From Chaetoderma sp. LZ-2023a (lineage: Eukaryota; Mollusca; Caudofoveata; Chaetodermatida; Chaetodermatidae), in NCBI GenBank assembly GCA_034401795.1, contig CM067359.1, forward strand, positions 140,341,423-140,405,422: a stretch of 64,000 bases of DNA. Direction: 5' to 3'. The position numbers and the translations under genes were made by a program. The first letter of the stretch is position 1, and each line of letters opens with the position of its first letter. Shown in pieces: positions 1-11,638 of the stretch. Below the pieces are notes generated by a model, which was given only the letters and a program-made list of their open reading frames with translations, was not told where the DNA came from and made no database searches.

Positions 1-490
1 ATGCTGTCTTCCTAGCGAAGCCATACCGATCTCTGCTATGGGAAGGGCTAGTGTATAACTGTGTTGTAAATGGCACGTGCATACTATTATTGGCAAAATG
101 TTCGTCTATGACTTTCCTGGTATTATTGTCATATTGTCGCTGACTTTTATCCTTCATCGCTTCTGAGTAGATAACAACCACACGGTATATCATCACAATG
201 ATCACGAGTGTGTTTTTGGACGTGAAAAACATATTCGTGTAACTTACTACACCGTATTTAAAAATCAACGTCAGCCGGACAAATAAGAATGGCAGATCTT
301 GCATGCATATAGACGTAATGATACCGAATACTTCCGGGTCACATCCGGCCACGCCCTCGCCGCCGCTTAAAGGGATGGAATAACTGAAGTCTCGCCGAGA
401 TCTCGCTGCGGTGAGAACTAGAGTGAATTGAAGGAGGCTTAGAGTCCACACGGCCAGGATAACATAGCAGAGGAGGCTGCTGTATTTCAC
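1..490 (-). CDS. TMEM26: TMEM26-like, exon 4 (runs off the window)
   Basis: The exon begins at 490 after a strong pyrimidine tract ending TCTCTCTTTTGCAG and stays open through base 1, so the stop codon is outside the window. It encodes a hydrophobic helix (VILAVWTLSLLQF), a loop, then IITSICMQDLPFLFVRLTL, which matches the vertebrate segment ISVFIQDGPFLVVRL. A further hydrophobic helix (LVIIVMIYRVVVIY) is followed by a polar, charged C-terminal tail. This is the most conserved half of the family and carries the last predicted membrane segments. The start is fixed by the acceptor and by frame continuity with exon 3, which ends on a whole codon. Confidence 0.88.
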   Translation of the reverse strand, partial: MKYSSLLCYVILAVWTLSLLQFTLVLTAARSRRDFSYSIPLSGGEGVAGCDPEVFGIITSICMQDLPFLFVRLTLIFKYGVVSYTNMFFTSKNTLVIIVMIYRVVVIYSEAMKDKSQRQYDNNTRKVIDEHFANNSMHVPFTTQLYTSPSHSRDRYGFARKTA

Positions 491-940
491 CTGCAAAAGA
501 GAGAATGATGATTAGTCAGTATTACAAGTTGTGAGAGTCTCCGTGGTTAGATTTGTAATAATGGTAACACGATACAGACGTGAAACTGTATCGATTCTAT
601 GACAAGCTTTCTGGCACCGATGGACTTCTGCAGGTCCTGGGCGCTAATGAAACACTTTTCTGAGAGAATGATTGGGAAAATCAATACATTTAGGAATAAA
701 TCTTCCAACAATTGATACGTGTCATCCTTATTTATAATCAATAAATCTGATTTGCAACCTAATTCCACCCGACTTAGATACACATACTTTTAAACCAACG
801 CCCTCTTAAATATACACCGTCGTAGACATTCACCCGCTTAGATATATCAATCAATTCTTAGAAAATTTTTAGAGACAATCTTAGAATTACACACTCCTTG
901 GTAGAAATGCTCTTAAATACATGCCCGATGATTATACGAT

Positions 941-1047
941 GTCGTCGTCGTCTTCGTCCTCTTCCTCCTACTCCGCGATATCGTCGTCGACGTCGGCGGC
1001 GACGGCCGCGGCAGCCGTGTCGGTGGCGCATGCTGCGGCGGCGGTTG
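941..1047. repeat. CGT/TCC/CGG-rich simple sequence in TMEM26 intron 3
   Basis: This is an impure trinucleotide stretch (GTCGTC, TCCTCC, GGCGGC blocks) in the 616-bp last intron. The rest of that intron (491-940, 1048-1106) shows no recognisable element. It is much more GC-rich than its flanks. Confidence 0.7.
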
Positions 1048-1088
1048 ATGTGGTCATGGTGATCGTCTTTCTATCCCTTAAATCGTCA

Positions 1089-1445
<357 letters not shown>

Positions 1446-1669
1446 TTATCCGGGCATGGTAGCCTAACAAGTTGTATCCTAGAGCGAATCACCGTGGAAT
1501 CACTGTGATCTATCATAATTAGGATTTCTGCGATTATCTATAGTTTATTGGCATTCTAGAAGAATATTTTCATTTCATTTTTTCCCTCATTTATTTAATA
1601 CGCCCAGGTCACAAAGTGACATGTGGGGTCTGTTACGTTGTTACATATTTGTGGCGGTAGAGAAGTAGA

Positions 1670-1670
<1 letters not shown>

Positions 1671-1743
<73 letters not shown>
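1671..1743. repeat. (TTA)n microsatellite
   Basis: About 24 uninterrupted TTA units in TMEM26 intron 2. Any open frame here is a poly-Ile artefact. Confidence 0.97.
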
Positions 1744-1788
1744 GACTATAACATACAGACGTCGTCGTTGTTGTCATATTTGTGGGAA

Positions 1789-1849
<61 letters not shown>

Positions 1850-1903
1850 GCTGTCGATGCCGATGCCGTTGTCGTTGTCGTTGTCATTGGCGTTGTTGTT
1901 GTT

Positions 1904-1939
<36 letters not shown>

Positions 1940-1980
1940 GCTGTTATTGTTGTTGTTGTTGCTGCTGCTGCTGCTGCTGC

Positions 1981-2011
<31 letters not shown>

Positions 2012-2016
2012 GCTGC
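1789..2016. repeat. (GTT)n compound microsatellite
   Basis: Long GTT runs are interrupted by GTC and GCT variants. Both strands stay open for more than 60 codons purely because the unit length is three; the deduced poly-Leu, poly-Cys and poly-Gln peptides are not genes. Confidence 0.96.
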
Positions 2017-2223
2017 CAGTTGTCTTTGTTTCCGGTTACTATGCACGCGTAACTGCCTTGCGTGTATGCGTGCGTGCGTGTGTGAGTGCATGCGCGCTTG
2101 TTCATTGTGCAGTCGCGCCCCGTGTCTTCTCTCCTCGTTTCCAAAACCGAAAGAGAAACGAAAGATAAACGAGGAGCGAGACCGGTTTGCCCTAATCGAT
2201 ATAGTAAGGCAAAGTCTATGACC

Positions 2224-2449
2224 TTAACCCTTTAACACTAATATCAACCAAAAACGGCTTCTGCAGCGGTCTTGAGAAATGTTCATTAGCAGACCAAGAG
2301 AATACTACTCCTGAAAATCTAACACTGGAACGACTGGCTCGATAACCGAGCCAGTCAATCCAGTGGTAAATCCTCAAGAAAGTCCTCTCCTGTTCTGCAA
2401 ATGGACATTTTCTATGAGAAATTCAAGAATTCAAGGGTTAAAGGGTTAA
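2224..2449. mobile_element. MITE-B copy (TTAA-flanked, CGAGCCAGTC palindrome)
   Basis: TTAACCCTTTAACACT opens the element and a reverse-complementary AAAGGGTTAA closes it. The core is a palindrome around ACTGGCTCGATAACCGAGCCAGT. TTAA at both ends is the duplication expected of a piggyBac-type insertion. It abuts the 3' end of the minus-strand non-LTR element. Confidence 0.75.
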
Positions 2450-5090
2450 TCAGGATGTGGACACATATAATGTGTCACGTGGTGTCGTTCATGTTGCCTG
2501 GAATTGTTTAGTGATGATTCGAACAAAGGCACATAATTTCATGAGGAATTTTCGATTTTTCGTTGAGACTAAAGAAGCAAATTTGGAATAGTTTCGGCGA
2601 GTTTGATAGTATCTTGGTAAGTAGATTCTCTTTTCAGTAGAAAAATTATCGCATACGAGGATGTAGTTGAATTCATCCCCTATGTCATTCTTGTCGCAGA
2701 AGTTGCAGGTTCGTTCTTCCCTTGGGATTCCTGCCCATCGGCCTTTTTCGATAGGTAGATAATGGTTGCCTGTTCGAAATTTTGTTAGAGTGATTCTGTT
2801 CTTGTCTGAGAGATTTTCTAGTTTCCATTTCCAGGTTTTGTTTAAATGATTTATACGTTTTCACTTTCCACGATTCTGTCATTTCCACTATCAAGTTTTG
2901 TCTAAATTGGTCAAGATTTTGTTTTATGATTCTTTTAATGTTCATCCCTTGCGGTATTATCTGCGTTTCCTATAGATATCCCATACCCGTTTCCTCTAGT
3001 ATAGTTTTGATACTGTTTAACCAATTGTACTGTGTGTTGTTTTGTTTGTAGTCGTTTAGCGTGTATGCGTATATTTTTGCTGCTAGTTTGGTTTGCTTCC
3101 CAGTAATTAATTTGACCCAGTAATTAATCATGCGTTGTTTACGAGTAATTTTAGCGGCATTCCCCCCACGTCCCCGTAAAGCATGTCAGATGGTGTACTG
3201 CGTTTTATAATTTAATGGAAACCTTAGGAAGGAGTTTTATTCTTTCTAGGATTGCGCAGTTTTCAATGCCTAACACTTCATTACCATAAATAATGATTGG
3301 TTCAATGGTTTTTCTGTATAGTTTTAAATGACACTCCATTGGTAGGTTTAGCTTGCGGGCTCTTCTATTTAGGGAGTATATAGCCTTGCTAGCTTGTTCG
3401 GCTATGTGTTTCTGAGCAGTTATGAGACGTCCATTGGGTGTAAAGTAGATACCTAGGTATTTATAGTTATCAGCGACTTCTAAGGGGGTTCATTTAATCT
3501 TGAATTCTAGATTGCTGTAGCATCGCTTTGTGCTTCCGAACACTCATACCTTAGTTTTCGCGATATTAATCCTTAATTTCCAGGTGTCTACGAGTACGGT
3601 GAAGGTGTCAATTGACTTTTGGGTGTCTACCGGGTTGTTTCCCATGATCACCGTATCGTCTGCATATAACAATAATAAAAGCTTGAGAAATACAGAAAGT
3701 TCGTTTTCCAGTTGGATTGGGTTACAATTATTATTTATCAGAAAATTCTCCAAGTAATTCAAGTGTATAGAGAATAGAACAGGTGATAGATTTTCCCCTT
3801 GGCTGACACTGAATCTGCATCTTATACTTCCAGAGAGTTCGTTGTTCAGTTTTATCTTTGACTTACTATTGGTATACATACTTTGGATTACCCTGAATAC
3901 CTTACCGTTTATTCTGTGGGTTTGCAGCTTCCGCCAAAGTCCCACTCTCTAAACTGTGTCGAAAGCTTTTTCAAAGTCTATAAAAATGCTGTATAGACTT
4001 TTCTTAATTTTTTGGAAAATTTCAATTAGTTGGAATAAAGTATAAATATGGTCAGATGTTGACTATTCTGTTCTAAGCCCGGCTTGGTTTTCTAGGAGTT
4101 TCGTTGGAGTTTAGCGTTTCATTAACTCTAGTGCAGATGATCGAAGTGAATAATTTTCCCAAACAGCTCAATAGCGTTATCGGTCGGTAGTTCTTTGGCT
4201 CTTTTGGGTCTCCTCTTTGTTTGTAAATTGGAATTATGATGCCCTCTATCCACGGCTCTGGGATCTCTGCCGTGTCTAGGACTCTATTAAAAATATGCGT
4301 GTAGATATTGATCATAATGTCTTCTGTTGTTTTGATGTGTTCGTTTACAATGTTGTTCGTTCCTGGTGATTTGTTGTTTTTGAGGGATTTGATAGCTTTT
4401 GAGATTTCTATTGCCGTGATTGGCTGCTTTGGTTCAATATTTTCATCTGGCGTTCCCAATGGCAAATAGTTGACCTCGCTTTCTGAGTTTACGTCCTATG
4501 GGCCATTTTGATTATTAAAGAACTCGTGCATGGTGCTGATTTCAATTGGGAAGTCTTTTCTCGTCCTTTCCTTGGTTATATTCCAGTAGGATTGGGGTTA
4601 TATGCATTTAGTTCTCGGATTTTCTTTCTGAATTTGTACTTATGTTGTGTGATAGCGCTGTTCATGGTCTGTTTATAAATTTTACTCGCCTCAATCATCT
4701 CATTCATGCTTTCGTCTGTTCTATACATGTGCGACACTTTTCTTGCCTTTTGGTATGCTTTCCTGGAGATGTGACATTCTTTATTAAACCACGGTCTGTT
4801 TTGTTGGTCTTTTGGCTTGTATGTGGTGCGTGTTCTCCCAAATATGGCAACGGCTGCGCTATCAAAGATTGTAGTAATAGCTGAGATTACTTCGTTAAGT
4901 GGCATGTCGTGCATTGTGTTGTTCATTATATGTCCATTGAGAGTGATGAGTAGTGGTTGATATGTGATCTGGTTGACGAAGCCCTCTTTCAGCTCGCTTT
5001 TCCATTTTTTTTTGGTTTTTGAATGTTGGTTGTGTGCCAATAGTCTGTCGTGTGGTGCGTAATAATTTGCGGGGCGAGATTTCATAGGGC
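2450..5090 (-). pseudogene. L2/CR1-like non-LTR retrotransposon, RT-bearing 3' part (decayed)
   Basis: Read on the minus strand from 5090 downwards, the pieces are in order: a post-endonuclease linker (5085-4576), RT fingers with SLKNNKSPGTNNI and NYRPITLLSC (4465-4073), RT palm with YADDTVIMG (3945-3544), and a C-terminal zinc motif TCNFCDKNDIGDEF near 2710-2670. A stop lies at about 2489. Several frameshifts and stops separate the pieces, so no intact protein is made. The element's endonuclease part is not upstream of 5090 but at 11639-12230, beyond the LTR element inserted here. Clade assignment rests on domain order and motif style only. Confidence 0.82.
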
Positions 5091-5651
5091 TGTCACACGG
5101 GTTGAATATTGTTTTTAAAATTTGAGTTTCAGAGACCAGTCATTGCGATAAGCAGAAATCCCCGTAATCTATAACGTGTAATTAATCCGAAGGACTTTAA
5201 TGAGTTGGTCAAGGCACCTGCATGTGGGTCTATGCTGGTGCTCTGAACACCATCTGATAGCTTCATAATTAATGGCTGTATGAGGTTACAGGTCAGACCA
5301 CAGCCTATCCTGCAAATCGGATGGTTTGATATTGCTATATAGGAGAACAACACCTAGCTACGGGGGGTGGGGGGTGGGGGTGGGGGGCAGTGCTGTGAGA
5401 TTTTGAGGAACGTGTTGTATGAAACGGTGTTAGATTAATATGATTAGAGAATGAGCAGAAGTTTAGTAGTATATTAGTAGCCGCAGTGTGTATTTACATG
5501 ACGTATATTATTCGTATATTAAGTAGTGTAGTTACTGTTCAATAAATTTGTAGTGCGGTTTAATTGCGTCATGTTGGCATCACACCGTTATATAACGTTA
5601 ACGGCGCCGACGCCCACGCTGCGCTGTAAAGTGTCGTCCTGCGTTACATGG
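5091..5651 (+). repeat. 5' LTR
   Basis: About 560 bp, TG...CA termini. It aligns with 9125-9196 plus 11172-11638. A G-rich run at 5365-5387 is present here but not in the other LTR, so it expanded after insertion. An AATAAA lies near 5541. Confidence 0.85.
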
Positions 5652-5668
5652 TAGCAGCACGTGGGTGT
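5652..5668 (+). other. candidate primer-binding site
   Basis: TGGTAGCAGCACGTGGG starts directly after the 5' LTR. Starting with TGG fits pairing to the CCA end of a tRNA. The tRNA was not identified. Confidence 0.4.
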
Positions 5669-6307
5669 GTTCGATTTGAAAATGTTTTTACCCTACAATT
5701 GTTGTGTTTAATTTGAAAAGGTTTTTACTGCGCAGTTGTTTATTCAGTTTTAGAACATGAGTATGTGTGTCAGGAAAGTATGTTAGTGTTTGGTCAATTA
5801 GTAACATATGCTTCAGTGTGGATGGTAGTATAGAATAAGCTTTTAGAAAAGAGTGACATCAGTAATTTGCTTAAAGTTGTTGTTTTGTTAGGAAACATTA
5901 GATTGCTGATTTCAAGTGCTATTAATAAAAGTGTGTGTGTTCAGTATTAATGCAAGTGTTAGTTTGAGGTGCAAGTTACATAAAAACGTGAACAAACTTA
6001 TTTCTATGTTCTTTTACTTAATCTGGTCAGTTTAATAGATTGATTGTGGCTAAATTAATTCGATGTGTTTATATTCTGAGAAGTGCGGCTGTATCATAGA
6101 TGTAGCTTAGATGCGCTCAGAATAAGTCTGCTGTTGTACAGTCCAAGTTTTGTCAGAGGCATTAACTGATAAGTTATTCAAGGCAAATGCTTAGTTCAGT
6201 AAAGTTTAGAGATAATATAATTTATTCAGAAGAAAGTAATGTTTAGTTTGATTAAGTAAAGTATTAATAAGCAGTGATAATTTCAAAGTTAATTATAGCG
6301 GAATAAT

Positions 6308-7343
6308 GTGTTAGTTGCATACGGTGTTATGCTCGTAACTAGGTCGTATGAAGAGATAATGTCACAAGGTTTAGAAACTCGTGCTAAGACCATGGAACGG
6401 AAATTTATGAATAATGTATTTGTTGACATGTCATATTTTGCTGGTTATTATGATGATGATTGGGAAGAGTGGCTTTTCCAATACAATGGAATGGCCTGAT
6501 CACTGGAATGGGATGATGAAGAAAAAGCACGGAAATTACGGTGTCGGTTAAAGGGTTATGCAGCAAAGGTGTGGGATTCCTTGGGTGATGCTGAGAGGAA
6601 AGACTTCAACTCTGTTGTTAGTGCATTCAACAAACGTTTCGCAACTGAGATTTCATCACGTAAAGTTAAAGTACAGTTTTATGTTTTGCGACAAGGACGG
6701 AGTGAACCAATTCATGTTTTTGCCCAGCGTGTGCGTGAGCTTGGCAAACAAGCGTTTTCCAAACCCTCAGAGGATTTATTGTGTGATCGTTTCATTTTCG
6801 GACTACATACACCATCAGGGAAATTAGTCGACCAGGGAAATGAGGAAACAAAGGAAACACTTATTATCTGATGCTGAAAACATGGCGAAGGGCATTGAAA
6901 AATAGGATCTGGATTATGGCAGTGACGAGGAACACTATCACTCAAAAGACAGATACATTAACGGTAGCCTTAAGAAAAATGTGAAACATACAGCATATGA
7001 AAATCATGAACATATTGCTGAAGCAGGTATTGACTTATTGGAAGCAAAGCTAGAGAGTATGGCGGTAACACAAGAGCAATGCTTTCAGAGACTTGAACAA
7101 CTTTTAAATAATGTAGTTCAAAATCAAGCTGGACCTCCACGACAATACAGAGCAACAGAACCATTCGCAGCATCATCATCAAACCGATTTCAAAGACCAT
7201 CTCGACACCATGATGGTAGGCCAGTATGTTTTCTGTGCTCACGTGTTGGCCATACCCAGTATAATTGTCGCATGCCACAGATTGACCGCACACATATGAG
7301 TGGAGCAATGTTATCTACACAATGGAATGAAAGAGGGATATGA
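6308..7343 (+). pseudogene. gag of the Gypsy-like element (broken)
   Basis: Three open pieces follow each other. The first (6308-6499) has DDWEEWLFQYNGMA and hits an in-frame stop. The same capsid-like domain goes on (KLRCRLKGYAAKVW, then SRKVKVQFYVLRQG) to 6871. The third (6981-7343) has a basic, Ser/Gln-rich stretch and a zinc knuckle CFLCSRVGHTQYNC (CX2CX4HX4C), the nucleocapsid signature. Spacing and order match Gypsy-type Gag. At least two stops break it. The true start is unclear; the ATG at 6329 is the first in frame. Confidence 0.75.
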
Positions 7344-8235
7344 AGGAGGCAGAATGCAAGATTCAATACATAAGGGCCAAAATACTATACTAACAAGAAT
7401 GAGTGAACCAGAGAATAATATCCATACATCAGATTTCAGTGCCACTCATAATGATTATGTGACTACCCTTGAACACCAGTTAGAAGCAGAGAAAGAGAAA
7501 GTCAATGACTACCAGAGCCAATTTGAAGTAACAGAAGCCAGAAATAGTAACTTAGTAGGAACAATGGAGCAAAATGAACCACACTCCAATGGATTTTCCC
7601 ATGCTGTCATCGATGGGAAAATAGAAGACCTTCTTGCAAAAATGCTTGTGGACACAGGTACATCAGTTACCTTAGTCAGTGAACAGTTTACCAAGAATTT
7701 ACCAGTGGCTGATAAGAGACGCTTTGATCGGTCACATGTTAAAGGAATTTCTGCTGTTCGTGGAATTACTGGTGCAGTAATGCCAGTATCCGGAAAGATA
7801 AGCCTGCTTTTTGACATTGGAGGACGATTCGTGTGTCACACAGCAATAATAATCAAACACTGTCCTTATGATGCCATCTTGGGCAATGATATTCTATACC
7901 CACTCGGTGCAGTTGTTGACTATCAGAAGCATGATCTTCGAATAAATATACGTGGACATGATATTTCTGTGCCATTGAAAAGTATGAACTTTGCTGCTGG
8001 TCGACTATACCAACAGATGTGTGATGTTTTCCTGGTTAAGGACATAAGTATTAATTCGTGGACTGAAGCAGACGTAGAATGTTGTGGTGCAAACTGTCCA
8101 ACTAATAGAAATGGAATATTTGATTCAACGAACTTGAGTAGTGTTGTGTTTAAGGAGGAACCTTTAGTAGAACGTGTCTATGACAATAAAATGGAATCTG
8201 GTATAATCGTGCATCCGAAGAATGCAAAATTATGA
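7300..8235 (+). pseudogene. aspartic protease domain of the LTR element
   Basis: This 311-codon frame overlaps the end of gag in another register. A coiled-coil-like stretch (EHQLEAEKEKVNDYQSQFEV) precedes a retropepsin domain with LVDTGTSVTLV (Asp-Thr-Gly active site) and, about 80 residues on, the second flap-side motif DAILGNDIL followed by VDYQKHDLRI. That pairing is typical of Gypsy-like proteases, which cleave Gag-Pol in the particle. The frame itself is intact, but the surrounding gag and pol are broken, so activity is unlikely. Confidence 0.8.
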
Positions 8236-8268
8236 AGTAGATTTTCGAATCATAAGAATGATCCTGTT

Positions 8269-8880
8269 ATGCTGCAACAAGAAAACATAATGGAAACATT
8301 ACAGACACTTAATCATGCAGATATTATATTTCCTGCATCTTGTCAAACACATGATATTACGGTTTCCCCGCCATGTGTCAATAACCATACAGGATTATAT
8401 AAACAGTTTAAAACCATACTACAGGGAAGTGTCTCTTCGGAAAATGATAAAATTGCAGCTCAGATAGTATTGGAAAGGAACAGTGATGTGTTTGAAGAAG
8501 ATAAGTTTGACTCTGGATGTACGACCTTGGTCAAACAACAAATAGGAACTAACAATTCATCACCTATAAGACGGAAAGCTTGGGCGCCTGCCATTTTGTT
8601 ATCATAAACCAGTGGAAGACAAATTGCAGGACATGTTAAGTTGTGGATTAATTCATGAATCGTGGATGCCTTACAGGTAACCAATTGTGTGTGTTAAAAG
8701 AAGGACTCAGACTCTTTCCAACTGTATGACTGGAGAGTTAGGAATGAAGGTTATATTATTGGGGACATAGGGTTATTGAAAGTAGAGGAAGTTCCAATAG
8801 AAAAGAGTAAGAAACTGTTCCATCAATGGCACGGCCCCTATCGTAACATAGAATTCATATAACAATTTCGATTCCGAATG
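8269..8880 (+). pseudogene. pol remnants: RT N-terminus joined to integrase C-terminus
   Basis: The first part reads like the entry to a Gypsy RT (SPIRRKAW, then after a frameshift a KLQDMLSCGLIHESW-type stretch ending near 8685). About 20 bp later a different frame gives the end of integrase (GDIGLLKVEEV ... LFHQWHGPYR). Roughly 2 kb of catalytic RT, RNase H and integrase core is therefore deleted. 8881-9114 is AT-rich with no coding signal. Confidence 0.65.
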
Positions 8881-9114
8881 CATAAACCGACATGTATCCA
8901 TATAAACTCTTTATCACATTAATTTTGATATAACACATAATCACTTAATATTTACTTTAATTATAATAGCATTTGTATATTGATAGTATTGATTCGATAT
9001 TATGATATGAGTATATGGTGAATAGTAACCTTGATGGTGATGACTGAGTAGTGAATGTAGAGTGAGTATGTGGTTGGGTTTAAGGATACCCTCAGGTGAG
9101 GGTTCATCTTTTAT

Positions 9115-9124
9115 AGGGGAGGGA
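9115..9124 (+). other. polypurine tract before the 3' LTR
   Basis: AGGGGAGGGA directly abuts the TGTCACAT start of the 3' LTR, the expected plus-strand primer position. Confidence 0.65.
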
Positions 9125-9196
9125 TGTCACATGGGTTGAATGTTGTTTGAATATTTGAGTTTCAGAGACCAGTCATTGCGATAAGCAGAAATCCCC
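9125..9196 (+). repeat. 3' LTR, left part
   Basis: Matches 5091-5163 with few differences and stops at the tail of the non-LTR insertion. Confidence 0.85.
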
Positions 9197-11171
9197 TTAA
9201 TCTTCTTTCGATCGCTGGTATCACACTTGGAGAGCCGTTCTCAAGATGCAATCTGTGGTTTTCTGCAGTTCCTCCACAGGCCGATACAGCTTTTCAAGAA
9301 AAGAGGTTGACAAAGGCCAGATCTCTTCTCTCAGCAGCTGATACGTACTGCAACATTGAAGTATGTGCTCTGTGGTCTGTTCTGCTTCTCCACAAGGACA
9401 AGCGGGTGATGTCGTAAGGTGGAACCGCCTGTACATGTGTTGGTTTAGTCTGTTGTGTCCAGTTCTGAGACGAAAAATGGTCATTTGCTCTGGCCTCGAG
9501 GGATGATGGTAGGCATCTTCTGGTTGAGGTGTTCTATAGAGTGACTTCATGATAGTCTTCATCTCTATATTGGGTAACCATATTTTCTGTCTGATTCTCT
9601 TCTGCACCCACCATTGCCATCTTGTCTGCTTCCTCATTTATTTGAACTACACAGTGTGAGGGGATCCACTGCAATGCTATCCGAAAGCATTTGATGGGTT
9701 GTAGTGCTTCTTCAAGTTGTGGCAGCTTACCTTTGGTGATAGCCTCAAGGACGGAGCGGGCATCAGATAAAAAGACAATCTGTGCAATAGGGTCTGCTGT
9801 TCTGCTGATGGTATTAGATGCATGAACCAGTGCTTCGACTTCAGCTCTGTAGTTTGTGCAGTGTTTGCCTATCGATATTGTAGCTGACACATGTTGTCCG
9901 TTTGGATACTGTATGTGCAGTCCAGCACCTCTGCTCCTAATTGCATCTTTGGCTAATCCATCTGTGTAGATCCTTATCCATGTCTCCTGAGGGTACATTT
10001 CTTCCAGCATGGCTAGGGTCAGGGCCTTCTTGCTCACATCACTGTGTTCATCTTTGGTTGTGAGATGAGGTACTGTGGTGCGAATGGCTATACTCTCTAG
10101 TTTGTTTTTCCAGGGTGGAGGATCAAGGGTGTGGTTTGGGTCTTTTATTTGTGCTGGCAACATTTCTTGGTGTTTTCTTTGAAGTGCTTTTGTCTCTTTC
10201 ACAAAACATGAACTTTTAAGTCTTCCTGATGACAGCTGTGCTTGCCTGATCTTCATCAGGTGGTTGTTGAACGATTTGAACTTTGCAGCTTGGATCAGTG
10301 CTTCGCATTCCCTTGGGTGGGGGGATGCCTGCTGTCTGCTCCATTTTTTCTATTGGTGTTGATCTCATTCCACCAGTGATGATGTGCAGTGTCTGGTTTT
10401 GCACTCTGTCGAGGTTCTGTTGATGAGATTTAGCTGCTGTCATCCATGGGCTGGATTCATGCTCAAGGTGTGGTCGTACGGCACCTAGGTAGATGGTCTT
10501 GAGGATCCTTTCATTGCCACCCCACTTTGGCAAGTCACCCCTGCCAGCTTCCTCATGATGTTTAGCTTTCTTCTGGCCTTTGCCTCTGCGTTCTGGATGT
10601 GCTCCTTCCATGTTAATCTTCTGTCATAGGTGACTCCCAGGTATGTCTGCTTGTCCTCGTACTCGAGTGGGGTACCGCCCAGTGTCAGATTGCCAACCTT
10701 GATTTTGGTGGACAGTGAGAATAGCATAGCTGATGATTTTTCCTTGTTGATGGTAATACACCAGCCATTGGCCCAAGCTGTAATCCTGTCCAAGGCGAGC
10801 TGCATTCTGCACGCGGCAGTCGTTGTGTACTCCTCGGTGCACCAGAGTACGAGGTCATCTGCATAGAGGGCTGCTTGGATCCCATTGGGCAGCTCTGCTA
10901 CAATGTCATTAATGAAGAGTATGAACAGAGTCAGTGATAATACTCCGCCTTGTTGCACCCCTTGTCTCAGCAATACATTCTGTCCAGATTGTCCATCCAC
11001 CGGCACCCTAGCTCTGTGATTGTGTAGGTATGACTTGGTCCATAGTAATATGTTGCCACCGATGCCTGTGCGCCGGAGATTCACGAGGAGGCCATCCTTC
11101 CACACCTTGTTAAATCCCTTCTGCAGATCGATAAAGGCAGCTAGCATCACCTTCTTGGCTTGAAAAGTGTC
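9197..11171 (-). mobile_element. I-like non-LTR retrotransposon, 5'-truncated copy 1
   Basis: Minus-strand pieces, in order from 11150: RT palm with DLQKGFNKVW and YADDLVLWC, RT thumb, a frameshift near 10500, RNase H (RIYTDGLAKDAIRSRGAG; 10256-9534), and a C-terminal zinc motif CPCGEAEQTTEHILQC (9400 region). It closely resembles the plus-strand copy at 14082-17583. The 5' end breaks inside the RT at FQAKKVMLAAF, a typical truncated insertion. The 3' tail is a short AAG run (reads CTTCTTT on the plus strand). The 5' junction shares CTAT with the LTR target, so it was probably joined by microhomology. No clear target duplication is visible. Confidence 0.85.
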
Positions 11172-11638
11172 CTCTATAACGTGTAATTAATCCGGAGAAC
11201 TTTAATGAGTTGGTCATGGCACCTGCATGTGGGTCTATGCTGGTGCTCTGAATACCATCTGATAGGTTCATAATTAATGGCTGTATGAGGTTACAGGTCA
11301 GACCACAGCCTGCCATGCAAATCGGATGGTTTGATATTAGCCATATAGGAGAACAACACCTAGATACGGGGGCCCAGTGCTGTGAGATTTTGAGGAACGT
11401 GTTGTATGAAACGGTGTTAGATTAATATGATTAGCGAATGAGCAGAGGTTTAGATAGTATATTAGTAGTTGCAGTGTGTATTTACATGAAGTATATTATT
11501 CGTATATTAAGTAGTGTAGGTACTTTTCAATAAATTTGTAGTGCGGTTTAATTGCGTCATGTTGGCATCACACCATTATATAACGTTAACGGCGCCGACG
11601 CCCACGCTGCGCTGCAAAGGGTCGGCCCACGTTATAGG
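11172..11638 (+). repeat. 3' LTR, right part
   Basis: Resumes at TATAACGTGTAATTAATCC, the point where the left part stopped, and matches the 5' LTR to its end. Ends in TA where the 5' LTR has CA. Confidence 0.85.

Larger units (their letters stand above)
5091..11638 (+). mobile_element. Gypsy-like LTR retrotransposon, internally deleted and split
   Basis: The element starts TGTCACAC at 5091 and ends at 11638 in a TA where its 5' LTR has CA. It carries gag (6308-7343), a protease (7300-8235) and short pol remnants. Most of the RT, RNase H and integrase is missing between about 8690 and 8705. Its 3' LTR is split by a non-LTR insertion (9197-11171). Flanking tetramers GGGC (5087-5090) and GGAC (11639-11642) fit a 4-bp target duplication with one change. 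Removing the element rejoins two halves of a non-LTR element in register. The LTRs differ at roughly a dozen sites in the 170 bp compared by eye, so the insertion is not recent. Confidence 0.85.

Noticed and set aside
547..783. 78-codon minus-strand frame between TMEM26 exons
   Set aside because: It lies in the 616-bp intron; the flanking exons join in phase without it and it has no similarity to TMEM26.
1768..2168. Overlapping long open frames encoding poly-Leu, poly-Cys and poly-Gln
   Set aside because: They are translations of a GTT microsatellite in all frames; no start context, splice sites or unique protein sequence.
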